Positions 34,010 to 43,344 of a DNA stretch of 64,000 bases are shown one piece after another (the stretch's first letter is position 1; every line of letters begins with the position of its first letter). Source of the stretch: Opitutaceae bacterium (GTDB taxonomy: Bacteria; Verrucomicrobiota; Verrucomicrobiia; Opitutales; Opitutaceae); the NCBI GenBank assembly GCA_028280945.1, contig JANQKV010000005.1:88921-152920 (forward strand). The letters run 5' to 3'. A model generated the notes under the pieces. That model saw nothing but the letters and a program-made list of their open reading frames with translations, was not told the DNA's origin and made no database searches. A program made the translations under genes and the position numbers.

Positions 34010-34744
34010 TCAGTCCGATTCGATTCCGGCGCCGAGGGGTTCGACCAGAAGGTCGTCCCACCACAGGTCGGTGTGAAAGGTGCGCAGCCCGATGTGCCCC
34101 GATTGCCAGGGCGCGGCATCATGTGCTTCGAGGAAGGTGTTGCCGTCGACCGCGAAGGTGAGGCGTCCGGCTCGGCGGGTGATTTCAAACGTGTAGGTGC
34201 GGCCTACCTGACAATGGTAGTCAAAGGCCTCATCCAAAAGCTCGAACCCGGGGTTTCGTCGCAGGCGCATGCGGGCACGTTGGTCCGCCGGATCGACCAT
34301 GCCGGCGTTGATGAAGGTGAAGATGTAGCCGTTGAGTTCGTGATAGTGGGCGTAGTGACCGTCGGCCCGTTCATTGCGGGAAACCTCGAGCGGTGTCCTG
34401 TCGGGATGGGTGTAGAACAGGAAGAAATTGATATTGTTGGCCTGGCGGGAAGAGCGCAGCACCTGCGCTTTAAAGGTAATCCTCACATCGCCGGCGATGG
34501 GGGTTCGGTGCCAGATCGTTGCCACGTATCCGGGGCCGCGATGTTCCGGCGGGTCCGCTGCGACGTGGAGTCGGCCGTCGATGACCTTGACGGATTCGCC
34601 GCCCTCCACCCACCAATCGGAACCAAGATCGGAGTGATCGAATCTTTCTTCGAGCAGCCTAGCGGGGTCGGACGACTCAGCAACCAGATTGCCGGGCAGA
34701 ATCGCCCCAAAGATAATCAGCAGGCCGGTTTGCCAAATCCTCAC
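34010..34744 (-). CDS. Exported DUF1961-family protein (concanavalin-like fold)
   Basis: 244 residues with a signal peptide (LLIIFGAILPGNLVAE). The protein shows LLEERFDHSDLGSDWWVEGG, GHYAHYHELNGYIFTFINAGMVDPADQRARMRLRRNPG, HCQVGRTYTFEITRRAGRLTFAVDGN and HIGLRTFHTDLWWDDLLVEPL, as in DUF1961/LamG-like sandwich proteins found near sulfatases and lyases. Likely binds or cleaves a polysaccharide. Its start overlaps the sulfatase stop by 4 nt (ATGA), which indicates coupled translation. Confidence 0.75.
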   Translation of the reverse strand: MRIWQTGLLIIFGAILPGNLVAESSDPARLLEERFDHSDLGSDWWVEGGESVKVIDGRLHVAADPPEHRGPGYVATIWHRTPIAGDVRITFKAQVLRSSRQANNINFFLFYTHPDRTPLEVSRNERADGHYAHYHELNGYIFTFINAGMVDPADQRARMRLRRNPGFELLDEAFDYHCQVGRTYTFEITRRAGRLTFAVDGNTFLEAHDAAPWQSGHIGLRTFHTDLWWDDLLVEPLGAGIESD

Positions 34745-36189
34745 TTGAGCGAGTCAGGGTGGCGCGGTCCCCGGCCAAGGTAGGGCGGGGCATCGAAGTC
34801 GAATTCGTAGTGCGGGTGTTCACGGGGATCCAGGGTGGCGACCAGGTCTTCCGTGAGTTGCGCGGCCAGTTCGGCTTTGGTGGTGGCATAGTCCGGATCG
34901 GCGGCCACGTTGATCAGTTGGCCGGGATCGCGCGACAGATCGTAGAGCTCCTCGGCCGGACGCAGCCCAAAGTTGAGTTCCCAAAAGCGCTGGTGTGCCC
35001 AATCGCGGTCCCGGTTTTCCACGATGTAGGTCTTGGTCGGACCATTGTCGGTATCGCCATACCACACGCCGCGAATGGCGGCGTTGGCCCAGTCCTCGAT
35101 ACCGTTGGGCCAACGCTCGGGGGTGTAGTTGCGGATGTAGAGATAGTCAGAAGTGCGCAGCGCGCGCGACGGGTAACCGCCCATGTCGGGCGCGGCTTGA
35201 CTGGGCACGTGGCGTTCCTTGCCGAAGAGAATGTGTTGACGGAGTTTGCTTTCATCGCCGGTGAGGATGGCGGGCAACAGGTTGTGACCGGTCATCTCCA
35301 GCGGCACGGAAACCCCGGCGGCGGCGAGAAACGTGGGTGCCAGATCCGTCAGCGAAACAAAGCCTTCCAGGGACTGCGCCGGTTGCATCCGGGTAGGCCA
35401 GCGAATCGCCAGGGGAACGCGCGTGCCGCTGTCGTAGAGGTTGCTTTTGCAGCGCGGAAACGGCATGCCGTGGTCACCGGTGATGACTACGATGGTATTG
35501 TCGGCTTCGCCGATTTCCTCGAGCAGGGACAAGGCGGCGGCGACGTCGGAATCGAAGCGTTGCACCTCAAAATAGTAGTCGGCCACGTCGCCGCGCACTT
35601 CGGGAACATCGGGAAAATGTTCGAAGAGATTGATCGCAGCCAAATCCATGCCGGAAGCGGCGCCGGTGTCGCGCTCGTAAGGACGGTGAGGATCCTTCGC
35701 ACCCAGCCAGAAGAAGAACGGCTTGGCCGGATCCCGGGCGGCGAGAAACTCCGGAAAGCCGCCCTCGAAAACTGGTCCGGCGGGGTGGCGTTCCAACCAC
35801 TTGCCGTCGAGTCGGCCCGGTCCCCAGGACTTGCGCCAGGAGCCCACGGCATACCCGGCATCTTCCAGCAGCAGCGGAAACGTATTGATGTTCTGATCGA
35901 GAGTACTCCACAGGCTCGCTCCCGGACCGAGTCGCCAATGGAATTGGCCGGTCAGGATGGCGTTGCGCGAGGGGGTGCAGGAGGGCGACGAAACGTAGGC
36001 GTGATGAAACAGGGCGCCCTCGGCCGCGACCCGGTCGAACGCCGGGGTTTGAACGACCGGGTCATTGGCGTAGGCGGAGGCGTGCGGCCAGCCCCAGTCG
36101 TCGGCAATGCAAAACAAAATGTTGGGCCGCTCAGCCGCGGCGTGGGCCAGGCCAACTGCGGCAAGGAGGAGGGTGATGAGACGTGTCAT
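34741..36189 (-). CDS. Secreted sulfatase (S1 family)
   Basis: 482 residues with a signal peptide (LITLLLAAVGLAHAAAE). Metal-binding Asp30-Asp31 in ILFCIADDWGWPH, modification motif CTPSR at Cys71-Arg75 (Cys to formylglycine), and further GDHG near the metal site (VVITGDHGMPFPR) and KDPHRPYERD. It is probably a heparan-, ulvan- or fucan-type exosulfatase; the sulfatase-modifying enzyme is not in this window. It starts the minus-strand group DUF1961, heparinase II/III, epimerase, aldo/keto reductase, PmoA-like. Confidence 0.88.
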   Translation of the reverse strand: MTRLITLLLAAVGLAHAAAERPNILFCIADDWGWPHASAYANDPVVQTPAFDRVAAEGALFHHAYVSSPSCTPSRNAILTGQFHWRLGPGASLWSTLDQNINTFPLLLEDAGYAVGSWRKSWGPGRLDGKWLERHPAGPVFEGGFPEFLAARDPAKPFFFWLGAKDPHRPYERDTGAASGMDLAAINLFEHFPDVPEVRGDVADYYFEVQRFDSDVAAALSLLEEIGEADNTIVVITGDHGMPFPRCKSNLYDSGTRVPLAIRWPTRMQPAQSLEGFVSLTDLAPTFLAAAGVSVPLEMTGHNLLPAILTGDESKLRQHILFGKERHVPSQAAPDMGGYPSRALRTSDYLYIRNYTPERWPNGIEDWANAAIRGVWYGDTDNGPTKTYIVENRDRDWAHQRFWELNFGLRPAEELYDLSRDPGQLINVAADPDYATTKAELAAQLTEDLVATLDPREHPHYEFDFDAPPYLGRGPRHPDSLK

Positions 36190-36274
36190 GGTGGGGTGGG
36201 CAGTCGATCTGGATCAGCCGTGCCACCGATGCCGGTGGCGAGACGGACGATGGCAAATCCGACCGAGGAGGGAG

Positions 36275-37324
36275 CTAATATTGGACAGTGAGGATCGCGC
36301 CGCTGCGGTCCTTAAAGACCAACAACGTGTCGTTTTCGGCCAGGCCTTCGAAGGTAACGCCCAGCATGTAATCGACGGTGGACCCCGGGGTGAAAGTCAT
36401 GTTGTCAATCAGGGCCTTGGGCTCGTCGCCCGTCATCACGCTGCCGATCCGGAGTTCACGGATCCATTTTTGAAACGCGGGCGAGGGGCGAACGAAAGAG
36501 GTGTAGTCCAGATCGCGAACCTGCCGGGGCGCCTCTTCTTCGTCCTCGACAACCTCGGCTTCAACTTCTTCCCGGGCGATCGCGGCCCATTCGGAATCGC
36601 CCGAAGAATAGGTGCGCATGGTGCCCTGGGCGGCGACGGCTTCCTGATAAGCGGCCAGGCGTTCTGATTCGGATACCACCGGAACCTCGGCATCCTCTCC
36701 GTCGGCGGCCGTACCGGATCCGTCGCCCCCGCCTCCCTCGGCTGCCTCTTCTCCGGGTTCCTCCATGTCGGCCATCGCATTACTGATATCAAAACCATCA
36801 CCGGCAATCGCATTGGCCATGTTGACCCGGCTGTCACTGGCCGCGACGACGTCACGCGTCTGCTGCAGCATCTGGTTGAGCTTCGATTGGGGCTGCACCA
36901 CCTCGCCCGTCTCCTCGTCCACCTCGGGAACCTCAATTTCGACGCCCACGGATTCGGCCATGCGCTGCACGACCGGATTGAGTTTGATCTGCTGCACGAT
37001 GGGTGGAGCGCCGAAGAAATACGTGTAGCTATACATCAACCCGCCGAGCAAAAGCAGGACCGGGAAGAACTTCGCCGACAGTTTGAACAGGCTGATGAAG
37101 AGCTTGATGAAACCCCACTTGAACCGCGAAGGCCTGGGCCCACCGGACATCGAGATTTCAGCGGCGGCTCGAACGCCTTCCATGTCGACCTTGGAAGGGA
37201 CCGCCGAGTCTTCCGCCGGTTGGGGGGCGGCCCCGGCGGATTGATCTGCCGAGGAGTTCCCCGATTCGGGAGTGGTGGTGGTCTCCGAGTCTTCAGAGGA
37301 GGAGGATGGCTTCTTATCGCTCAT
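36275..37324 (-). CDS. Single-TM membrane protein, paralogue B (unknown function)
   Basis: 349 residues from the ATG at 37324 (another ATG 9 codons upstream gives the same frame). It has an acidic Ser/Thr-rich tail, a helix (FIKLFISLFKLSAKFFPVLLLLGGLMYSYTYFFG), the MLQQTRDVVAASDSRVNMANAIAGD motif, an acidic middle (EEPGEEAAEGGGGDGSGTAADGED) and the domain PKALIDNMTFTPGSTVDYMLGVTFEGLAENDTLLVFKDRSGAILTVQY. The shared landmarks with 27705 identify a paralogue pair flanking the glycan locus. Function unknown. Confidence 0.6.
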   Translation of the reverse strand: MSDKKPSSSSEDSETTTTPESGNSSADQSAGAAPQPAEDSAVPSKVDMEGVRAAAEISMSGGPRPSRFKWGFIKLFISLFKLSAKFFPVLLLLGGLMYSYTYFFGAPPIVQQIKLNPVVQRMAESVGVEIEVPEVDEETGEVVQPQSKLNQMLQQTRDVVAASDSRVNMANAIAGDGFDISNAMADMEEPGEEAAEGGGGDGSGTAADGEDAEVPVVSESERLAAYQEAVAAQGTMRTYSSGDSEWAAIAREEVEAEVVEDEEEAPRQVRDLDYTSFVRPSPAFQKWIRELRIGSVMTGDEPKALIDNMTFTPGSTVDYMLGVTFEGLAENDTLLVFKDRSGAILTVQY

Positions 37325-37366
37325 GGGTGGTTGCCCAATGGCATACCACAAAGCAGGAGCGCCGCG

Positions 37367-37939
37367 TCATGCAAGCGCTCTTGCCACATGCAGGCGCAGC
37401 TCAGGCAACAAATCAGTCTCGAACCACGGGTTTCGTTTAAGCCAAAGCAGATTACGCGGGGAGGGATGCGGCAGCGGCATGAACCGCGGCAAATGGTCGT
37501 GAAACGCGCGCACGTTTTCGGTCAGGGTGGTTTTGGCAGCTTCGGCGAGGTAGGCGCGCTGGGCGTATTGTCCCACCAGCAGCGTGAGTTGCACGGCGGG
37601 CATGGCGGTCAGCAGTCGCTCGTGCCAGAGGGGGGCGCATTCCGGCCGCGGAGGCAGGTCTCCTGACTTGCCCGTGCCGGGGAAACAAAACCCCATGGGC
37701 ATCAGGGCGATGCGGCTGGCGTCGTAAAAGGCGGATTTGTCGAGTTGCAGCCAGACTCGCAGCCGGTCGCCGCTCGGGTCGTTCCAGGGGATGCCCGATT
37801 CATGCACGCGCCGCCCCGGAGCCTGGCCGATGATCAACAGCCGGGCTCGCGGGTCCGCCACGACCACGGGACGGGGGGCATGGGGGAGAGCGGGAGCGCA
37901 TACCGTGCAATGCGCGATCTCAGCGAGGAGCTTTTGCAT
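37367..37939 (-). CDS. Uracil-DNA glycosylase family protein
   Basis: 190 residues. ARLLIIGQAPGRRVHESGIPWNDPSGDRLRVWL corresponds to the UDG-superfamily GQ(D)P.. loop with the catalytic region and following PMGFCFPGTGKSGDLPPRPECAPLWH, which matches the COG1573-like subfamily. The C-terminal HPSPRNLLWLKRNPWF contains the HPS-x-R motif. It likely removes uracil or a related lesion from DNA, though the subfamily's substrate is uncertain. It is 42 nt upstream of paralogue B on the same strand. Confidence 0.75.
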   Translation of the reverse strand: MQKLLAEIAHCTVCAPALPHAPRPVVVADPRARLLIIGQAPGRRVHESGIPWNDPSGDRLRVWLQLDKSAFYDASRIALMPMGFCFPGTGKSGDLPPRPECAPLWHERLLTAMPAVQLTLLVGQYAQRAYLAEAAKTTLTENVRAFHDHLPRFMPLPHPSPRNLLWLKRNPWFETDLLPELRLHVARALA

Positions 37940-38086
37940 TGCCCTCAGCCAAGCGCGCGAAATTGAGGGAGACGAGCCTGCACTGGCCGGAAAAAACGTC
38001 CTCCGCCTGCTTCAGTCCGGCTGGCATCCGGGGTTGATTGCCGCCCCGAACCCCTGCAGGGTATCCGTCCCGCACCTACCAAGCTC

Positions 38087-39334
38087 ATGAATCTGCCTGC
38101 CCAACAGTCACTCTGGCTGCGCACCGTCGTCTTTGCGTCGGCCCTGCTGTTGTCGGGTTGCGTCACGCTGCAGGACTCTCCGCCGACGGAGCCGGTTTAC
38201 GCCAATGCGGCGGAGCGGGCCGAGGCCCAGAAGGCGGTGCTCTTCCAGGCTTGGCAGTTGGTGAACAAACGCTTCTACGATCCCGCCTTCAACGGGACGG
38301 ACTGGGCGACGGCCTACGATCGCTACAAGGAACAGGCGGCGACCGCGTCGGATGTCGAATCGCTCTACGAAGTCATCAACGAGATGTTGGGCGAATTGGA
38401 CGATGGCCACACGGGCGCGATGACACCGATGGACGCCTGGGAGGACAGGGTGGAGGAGCGGGCCTTCGTGGGGCTCAACCTGGAGCGGCTCGAAGACGAA
38501 TGGGTGGTCACCGAGCTGCGCCCCGGAAGCGCGGCGCAGGAATCCGAAATCGAGCCGGGTTGGATTGCGATTGCCCGTGATGGCGATCTGCTCCCGGACG
38601 AACGACTGGATTTGGAAAGCACCCCGGGCAGCGCTTACACTTGGACGTTTTTGGATGAGCGGGATCGCGAGCGCGACGTCACGCTCGAAGCGCGGTTGTT
38701 GCCCGACTGGATGCCGCCACAGGAATGGCATTCGGAGGAAGGCTGGGTTTACCTGCGTTTCGACGAGTTTGAGGCGAGCTACCACAAATGGCTGCGCGAC
38801 AAACTCAGGACACATCGCGACGCTCCGGGCATCGTGCTCGACCTGCGGCAAAACGGCGGTGGCGCGGTTTCCTCCTTGGAATATGTGATCAACGATTTTT
38901 TCCCGAATCGCGTGCCCTACGGGGCGTTCATTTCGCGGAAGGGAAAAGTCGATGAGGAGAAATCAGCCTGGCGTGACGGCGTGGGTTATGACGGGCCGGT
39001 GGTCGCGTTGATCGGCCCGAGTTCGGCCAGTTCGGCGGAGATTCTGGCCCACGTGTTCAAACACTACGATCGGGCGACGTTGATTGGCCGGCCGACCGCC
39101 GGTGTGGTGATCGCAAGCCGCTACTATCGGCTACGCGATGGCGGCGAACTCCAAATCGGCATGCACGATTTTAAAGCGCTCGATGGCACGCGGCTGGAGG
39201 GCGTGGGCGTCGAGCCGGACGTGGAGGTGGAGCGCTCGCTGGAGGATTTGCGCGAGGGTTACGACGCCGACGTGTCGGCGGCCGTGAAATGGTTGCGCGC
39301 CAATGCCGAGGTGGCGGAATCCGCGAAGCTTTAG
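38087..39334 (+). CDS. S41-family peptidase-like lipoprotein
   Basis: 415 residues with a lipobox (LLLSGC, Cys at about 25). N-terminal helical domain (KAVLFQAWQLVNKRFYDPAFNGTDW), a PDZ-like segment (FVGLNLERLEDEWVVTELRPGSAAQESEIEPGWIAIA) and a peptidase core: VYLRFDEFEASYHKWL, GIVLDLRQNGGGAVSSLEYVINDFF, VALIGPSSASSAEILAHVFKHYDRATLIGRPTAG. The Ser in SSASSAEI aligns with the S41 nucleophile, but the Lys that follows TxG in CtpA-type enzymes is replaced (TAGVVIAS), as in tricorn/IRBP-like members. Attached to a membrane; probably processes periplasmic protein or is a degenerate peptidase. Confidence 0.75.
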   Translation: MNLPAQQSLWLRTVVFASALLLSGCVTLQDSPPTEPVYANAAERAEAQKAVLFQAWQLVNKRFYDPAFNGTDWATAYDRYKEQAATASDVESLYEVINEMLGELDDGHTGAMTPMDAWEDRVEERAFVGLNLERLEDEWVVTELRPGSAAQESEIEPGWIAIARDGDLLPDERLDLESTPGSAYTWTFLDERDRERDVTLEARLLPDWMPPQEWHSEEGWVYLRFDEFEASYHKWLRDKLRTHRDAPGIVLDLRQNGGGAVSSLEYVINDFFPNRVPYGAFISRKGKVDEEKSAWRDGVGYDGPVVALIGPSSASSAEILAHVFKHYDRATLIGRPTAGVVIASRYYRLRDGGELQIGMHDFKALDGTRLEGVGVEPDVEVERSLEDLREGYDADVSAAVKWLRANAEVAESAKL

Positions 39335-39347
39335 GCGAGCCGGCGGA

Positions 39348-40103
39348 TCAGGGCAGTAGTTTTTCGAGCCCGGCGTCGGTGAAACGCTGGCGGAGCCCGG
39401 CGAGACGCCGCCGGCTGGCGGGGAGTTCGGGGAGATTGTTGGCGAACCGGAAGCGGACGTCGTCTCCTCCCGTGCGCACGATCGATTCGACGTGTTGCAG
39501 ATTGATCAGGCTCTGCCGATGGATGCGCACAAAGATATCGGAGGGCAGGGCCTGCTCCCACGATTTCAGGGTGCGCAGGGCCATGAGTCTGTGGCCATCG
39601 GCAAGCTGCAGTTCGGTGTAGTTTTCGCAGCTGCATACGGCCACGATGTTATTGACCGGCACAAAGCGGGTGGTGGTGCCGGTCTTCACAAATACCCGAT
39701 CGTCGATATGGAGCCGGCCGGGCTGGGGTGGCGCGACGGGTGGATCGGGCTGGTCGAGCCGGCGCAGGGTCTCGGCCAGCCGGACGGCGGTAACGGGCTT
39801 GAGCAGATAGTCGAGCGCATTGACCTCAAACGCCCGCACGGCGAAGCGGTCGTAAGCCGTCACGAATATCACCTGCGCCTTCGGCGGAATGAACTCGAGC
39901 AGGTCAAACCCGGTGCCGCCGCGCAGCTGGATGTCGAGAAAGACGAGGTTAAAATCCGGCTGCGCCAACCGCTCCCGGGCGGTGTTGAGGGTGGCGGCTT
40001 CGCCCACGATCTGGATGTGCGGATGCGCCTCCAGCAGGCGGCGCAGTTCCACGCGAGCCAGGGGTTCATCGTCGATCAGGAGGGCGTTGCGATGGGCGGA
40101 CAT
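39348..40103 (-). CDS. LytTR-type response regulator
   Basis: 251 residues from the ATG at 40103. Receiver domain (1-115): LLIDDEPLARVELRRLLEAH, phosphoacceptor Asp57 (LVFLDIQL), Lys102 (LDYLLKPV). LytTR DNA-binding domain (145-251): DRVFVKTGTTTRFVPVNNIVAVCSCENYTELQL, ALRTLKSWEQALPSDIFVRIHRQSLINLQHVESI. It is 14 nt downstream of the LytS-like kinase gene, forming a two-component pair. Confidence 0.88.
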   Translation of the reverse strand: MSAHRNALLIDDEPLARVELRRLLEAHPHIQIVGEAATLNTARERLAQPDFNLVFLDIQLRGGTGFDLLEFIPPKAQVIFVTAYDRFAVRAFEVNALDYLLKPVTAVRLAETLRRLDQPDPPVAPPQPGRLHIDDRVFVKTGTTTRFVPVNNIVAVCSCENYTELQLADGHRLMALRTLKSWEQALPSDIFVRIHRQSLINLQHVESIVRTGGDDVRFRFANNLPELPASRRRLAGLRQRFTDAGLEKLLP

Positions 40104-40117
40104 GGTGGTCTGGAGGC

Positions 40118-43100
40118 TCAACTGGAGGGCAGGGCAGGCAGCTGGCAGGGCAGGGTGATGCTGACCGTGACCCAACCTTGGACGGATTTGTCGTGTTCGA
40201 GGCTGGCGGTGTCGCCGTAGTGGCGGCGCAGGCGTTGCCGCAGGTTCTGCAGGCCGATCTGGGTGGAGTCGGTGAACGGGTTGGTATCCGGTTTGACCCA
40301 ATGCCCGGTATTGGCGATCGCGCAGGTGAGCAGGCCGTTCTTGAGGCGCGTGCGGATGTTGATCTGCAACACGCCCGGCGAGGTGCGGCCGCCGTATTTG
40401 ATGGCGTTTTCGAGCAGGGGCAGCAGCAGGTTCTGGGGCAGCTCGCAACGGAGGCTGGGCTCGGCGATATCGATGTTGACCTTCAAACCGTCCTGCCAGC
40501 GCACCTGTTCGATATCGAGATAGTTGCGGGCCATGTCGATTTCGTCAGCCACACTTACAATCTCATCGCTGCCGCGGCTCAAGGTGCGACGGCAGAAGTC
40601 CGCCAGTTTCGAAACCATCTCGCCGGCCGATTCGGGAGAGCTGAAAACCAGCGCGCGGATGGAGTTGAGCGAATTGAAGAGAAAGTGCGGATTGAGTTGG
40701 TAGCGCAGAAGCTCGAGCCGGGTGGTTTCGGCGGCGAGGCGGGCGGCGAGGGTTTCGTCCTTCTCGAGTTGATGCAGGCGCTCCAGGGCTTCGGCTTTCT
40801 GGGCGAGCTCGGCGGTGCGGTCGGCGACGACTCGCTCGAGTTCGGTCCGCTGGTGTTCCAGGCGGCGCGTGCGCCAGCGCACGATCGCGTAGACGCTCAC
40901 GGCGATGATGACCAGGTAGGTGAGCTTGGCGAGCGACGTGAGCCACCAGGGTGCCAGCACCGTGAAGGTGATGCGGGCGGGTTCGCTCCAGCGATGATCC
41001 GCCGTGCGCCCGCTGGCTTCAAACGTGTAGGTGCCCGCAGGGAGATTGGTGAAGGTGCGCTCACCCGAGTTGTTCGTTTCGAGATTACCGTCGATGAAGC
41101 CGATCAGCCGGGAGCGATGTTCGGAGTCGAGTTCGCCGGCAAGTCCGGGGGTGCCGAACGCAAACCGGACGGAGTTTTCATGGGCGGGGATTTCCAGATT
41201 CTCGCTCCCAGCCAGCCGCAGGCGTCGTCCGGCGGCGGTGGTGATGCTGTCGAGCACCGTCGCGCCAATATCTACCGGCGGCGAGGCCCGGGCGCGGGAC
41301 ACATCGATGCGAAGCAACCCGGCGCGCCCGCAGATCCACAGGATTTCCCTGCCGTCGAGCAATTCCGCTTGCAGGTCGTCGAGATAACCCACGCGGTCGA
41401 GGTTTGGAATGGGAAGGGGGTGCCATTCCCCGTCGACGATCTTGCCGATCTGGCGGAGGCTGTTCTCCGGCTGCGGCAAAGCCAGGTGGGCCTCAAACCA
41501 AATGCCACCCGCGGGGGAGGGAGTGGCGTAGTGGCTCGACCAGGTTCCGTTGACAAAGTTGGCCCCATAGCGCGGCTCGGGCTCAAATCGGTCGCTTGTC
41601 CGGTCGTATCGAAAAAACCCATACGGAGTCATGAACAGGGGGTCGCCGTCGATGCAGCGGATCCTCATGCGCTCGCCCCGGGGGGGCAGGCCGTGGGAGG
41701 AGCCGTAGGCGATGGGAGCAGGGTCGGGTGAGTCCCACAGATTGGTGCCCGGTTCGATCTCACTGTAGGGGAGGCGCCAGACGCTGCCGGTGGCGCTGCC
41801 CAGCCAGAGGTCGCCCGCGTCGTCGACCACCAGGGACTGGAACTCCCCCCTCGGTGCGGCCAGGGATCGGTGGTTCGTCCACTTTGTGCCATCCCGTCGC
41901 CAGAGAGCGATGCCGGTGAGATGGAGGGAGAAGACATGGTCCGGAAAACTCGGATGAACCAGGGTTTGTCCGATGTTGGAGGGGCTGTGCAGCGAGGTGA
42001 CTTCACCGCCCGGAGCGATCCGCCACATGCGCATCAGGCCACCCGCCAGGGTGCTGCCGTCCTCCAGCGGGTAAAACACACTCAACCGGTCATCGATTTC
42101 GAAACCGGGTTGGAAGACGGGATTGGAGATGGCGTCCGGACCGGGGGCGAGACTGACCGCGCCGGTTGTGGTCGCGAGGAATGCCCGGCCGTTGATGCGC
42201 TCGACGATCTCCGCTCCGCCCGGATCGAGCCCATTTACGTCGGAGAAGCCGGTTATCCCGGCGCTGAAATCGAGTCGCACAATGCCTTGCTCGGTGCCGA
42301 GCCAGACCACGCCGTTGCCGGTGGAGGTCGCGCAGATCACGGTCCCGGATGGCAGGCCCTCGTCGGTGCCCAGGTTGACCAGGGGATTGAGTTCGGGGTC
42401 GGTCACGATCAGCCCGCTGCCCAGCGTGAAAAAAAGCAGCCTGCCATCGGGCAGGGCCGTGGCGCCATACAGGCGGTTCTGCTTCAGGTAGTCCGCGACA
42501 ACGCCGGTAACGGACTCGATTGACTTGCCATCGGCGTGCAGCAGGCCGTGACGGGTGGCGGTAATCCACCAACCGCCCTGTTTCGCCGGCAGGATTTCCG
42601 TGGCCAGCGTGAAGGCGTGAACGTCCTGATTACCGGGAAACGGCTCCCATTCACCGGGTTCGGTTGGGATCCGCCAGCCGTTTGTGCCGCTCACCACCAG
42701 ACGATTTCCCCATTTAATGGCCAGGGTCACGTAGGACTCGAACATGGGCCAGACATCGAACTGCGCGTTCTGCCAGCGCAGGAGGTAAGCATCTCCCTGA
42801 AAATAAACGCCGTCGGGCATGACAAAGATTCGTCGAATATCGCCCAGTTCGGTCACGCCATCGGGCAATTCGGGACGGAGTGAGACGAACTCCAGCCGAC
42901 CGTCCGAGCCGGGTTCAAGTTTGCCGAGTTCATCGACGCCGGCCACCCAGACGGTGCCTGCGGCATCGATGTCCATGGCGCGAAGGAAGGCGGAACCGGG
43001 CACCGGGATTTTGCGCCAGGCAATGCCGTCGAACGTGATGACCTCCGCCTTGGCACCAAAATACATGATACCGTCGGGACCTTGCTGGGCGGTCCAAATC

Positions 43101-43258
43101 TGATTGTGCCCTTGGTAGTCGCGGGGCGTGAACGCCCGGATGTCAGGGAATCCCCGCTCCTCCAACGCGGGTTCGGCCCATGCCAGCAGGCTTCCTCCCA
43201 TGGCTGTGATCAGGCAGGCCTTGATCAGGCGGAGGGGGAAGCGGGGACAACAAAGCAT
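40118..43258 (-). CDS. LytS-like sensor histidine kinase with propeller sensor
   Basis: 1046 residues from the ATG at 43258. Signal peptide (CLITAMGGSLLAWA), then a long periplasmic beta-propeller of Reg_prop-like repeats (about 30-680), a Y_Y_Y-type sandwich (about 690-765), one TM helix (LTYLVIIAVSVYAIV, about 775-795), a coiled-coil (EHQRTELERVVADRTAELAQKAEALERLHQLEKDE), the His_kinase motif LRYQLNPHFLFNSLNSIRALVF near 856 and a HATPase domain (LLLPLLENAIKYGG, IGLQNLRQRLRRHYG). The propeller resembles sugar-sensing kinases of bacteroidetes. Signal unknown; likely induces polysaccharide use with the LytTR partner. Confidence 0.85.
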   Translation of the reverse strand: MLCCPRFPLRLIKACLITAMGGSLLAWAEPALEERGFPDIRAFTPRDYQGHNQIWTAQQGPDGIMYFGAKAEVITFDGIAWRKIPVPGSAFLRAMDIDAAGTVWVAGVDELGKLEPGSDGRLEFVSLRPELPDGVTELGDIRRIFVMPDGVYFQGDAYLLRWQNAQFDVWPMFESYVTLAIKWGNRLVVSGTNGWRIPTEPGEWEPFPGNQDVHAFTLATEILPAKQGGWWITATRHGLLHADGKSIESVTGVVADYLKQNRLYGATALPDGRLLFFTLGSGLIVTDPELNPLVNLGTDEGLPSGTVICATSTGNGVVWLGTEQGIVRLDFSAGITGFSDVNGLDPGGAEIVERINGRAFLATTTGAVSLAPGPDAISNPVFQPGFEIDDRLSVFYPLEDGSTLAGGLMRMWRIAPGGEVTSLHSPSNIGQTLVHPSFPDHVFSLHLTGIALWRRDGTKWTNHRSLAAPRGEFQSLVVDDAGDLWLGSATGSVWRLPYSEIEPGTNLWDSPDPAPIAYGSSHGLPPRGERMRIRCIDGDPLFMTPYGFFRYDRTSDRFEPEPRYGANFVNGTWSSHYATPSPAGGIWFEAHLALPQPENSLRQIGKIVDGEWHPLPIPNLDRVGYLDDLQAELLDGREILWICGRAGLLRIDVSRARASPPVDIGATVLDSITTAAGRRLRLAGSENLEIPAHENSVRFAFGTPGLAGELDSEHRSRLIGFIDGNLETNNSGERTFTNLPAGTYTFEASGRTADHRWSEPARITFTVLAPWWLTSLAKLTYLVIIAVSVYAIVRWRTRRLEHQRTELERVVADRTAELAQKAEALERLHQLEKDETLAARLAAETTRLELLRYQLNPHFLFNSLNSIRALVFSSPESAGEMVSKLADFCRRTLSRGSDEIVSVADEIDMARNYLDIEQVRWQDGLKVNIDIAEPSLRCELPQNLLLPLLENAIKYGGRTSPGVLQINIRTRLKNGLLTCAIANTGHWVKPDTNPFTDSTQIGLQNLRQRLRRHYGDTASLEHDKSVQGWVTVSITLPCQLPALPSS

Positions 43259-43344
43259 GACGGGAGCGAAGCAGTTGGACCTCCTTCCCGCGAGCTCCGC
43301 TTCAGCGGATGGGTGATGGGTCGCGTTTCGGGGGCGAGGGCGGG

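Noticed and set aside
34759..36291. A plus-strand frame opposite the sulfatase gene
   Set aside because: The sulfatase motif set on the minus strand is complete, whereas this frame has Gly/Arg-rich filler.
40178..41731. A plus-strand frame opposite the sensor kinase gene
   Set aside because: The kinase HATPase and propeller motifs identify the minus strand as coding.
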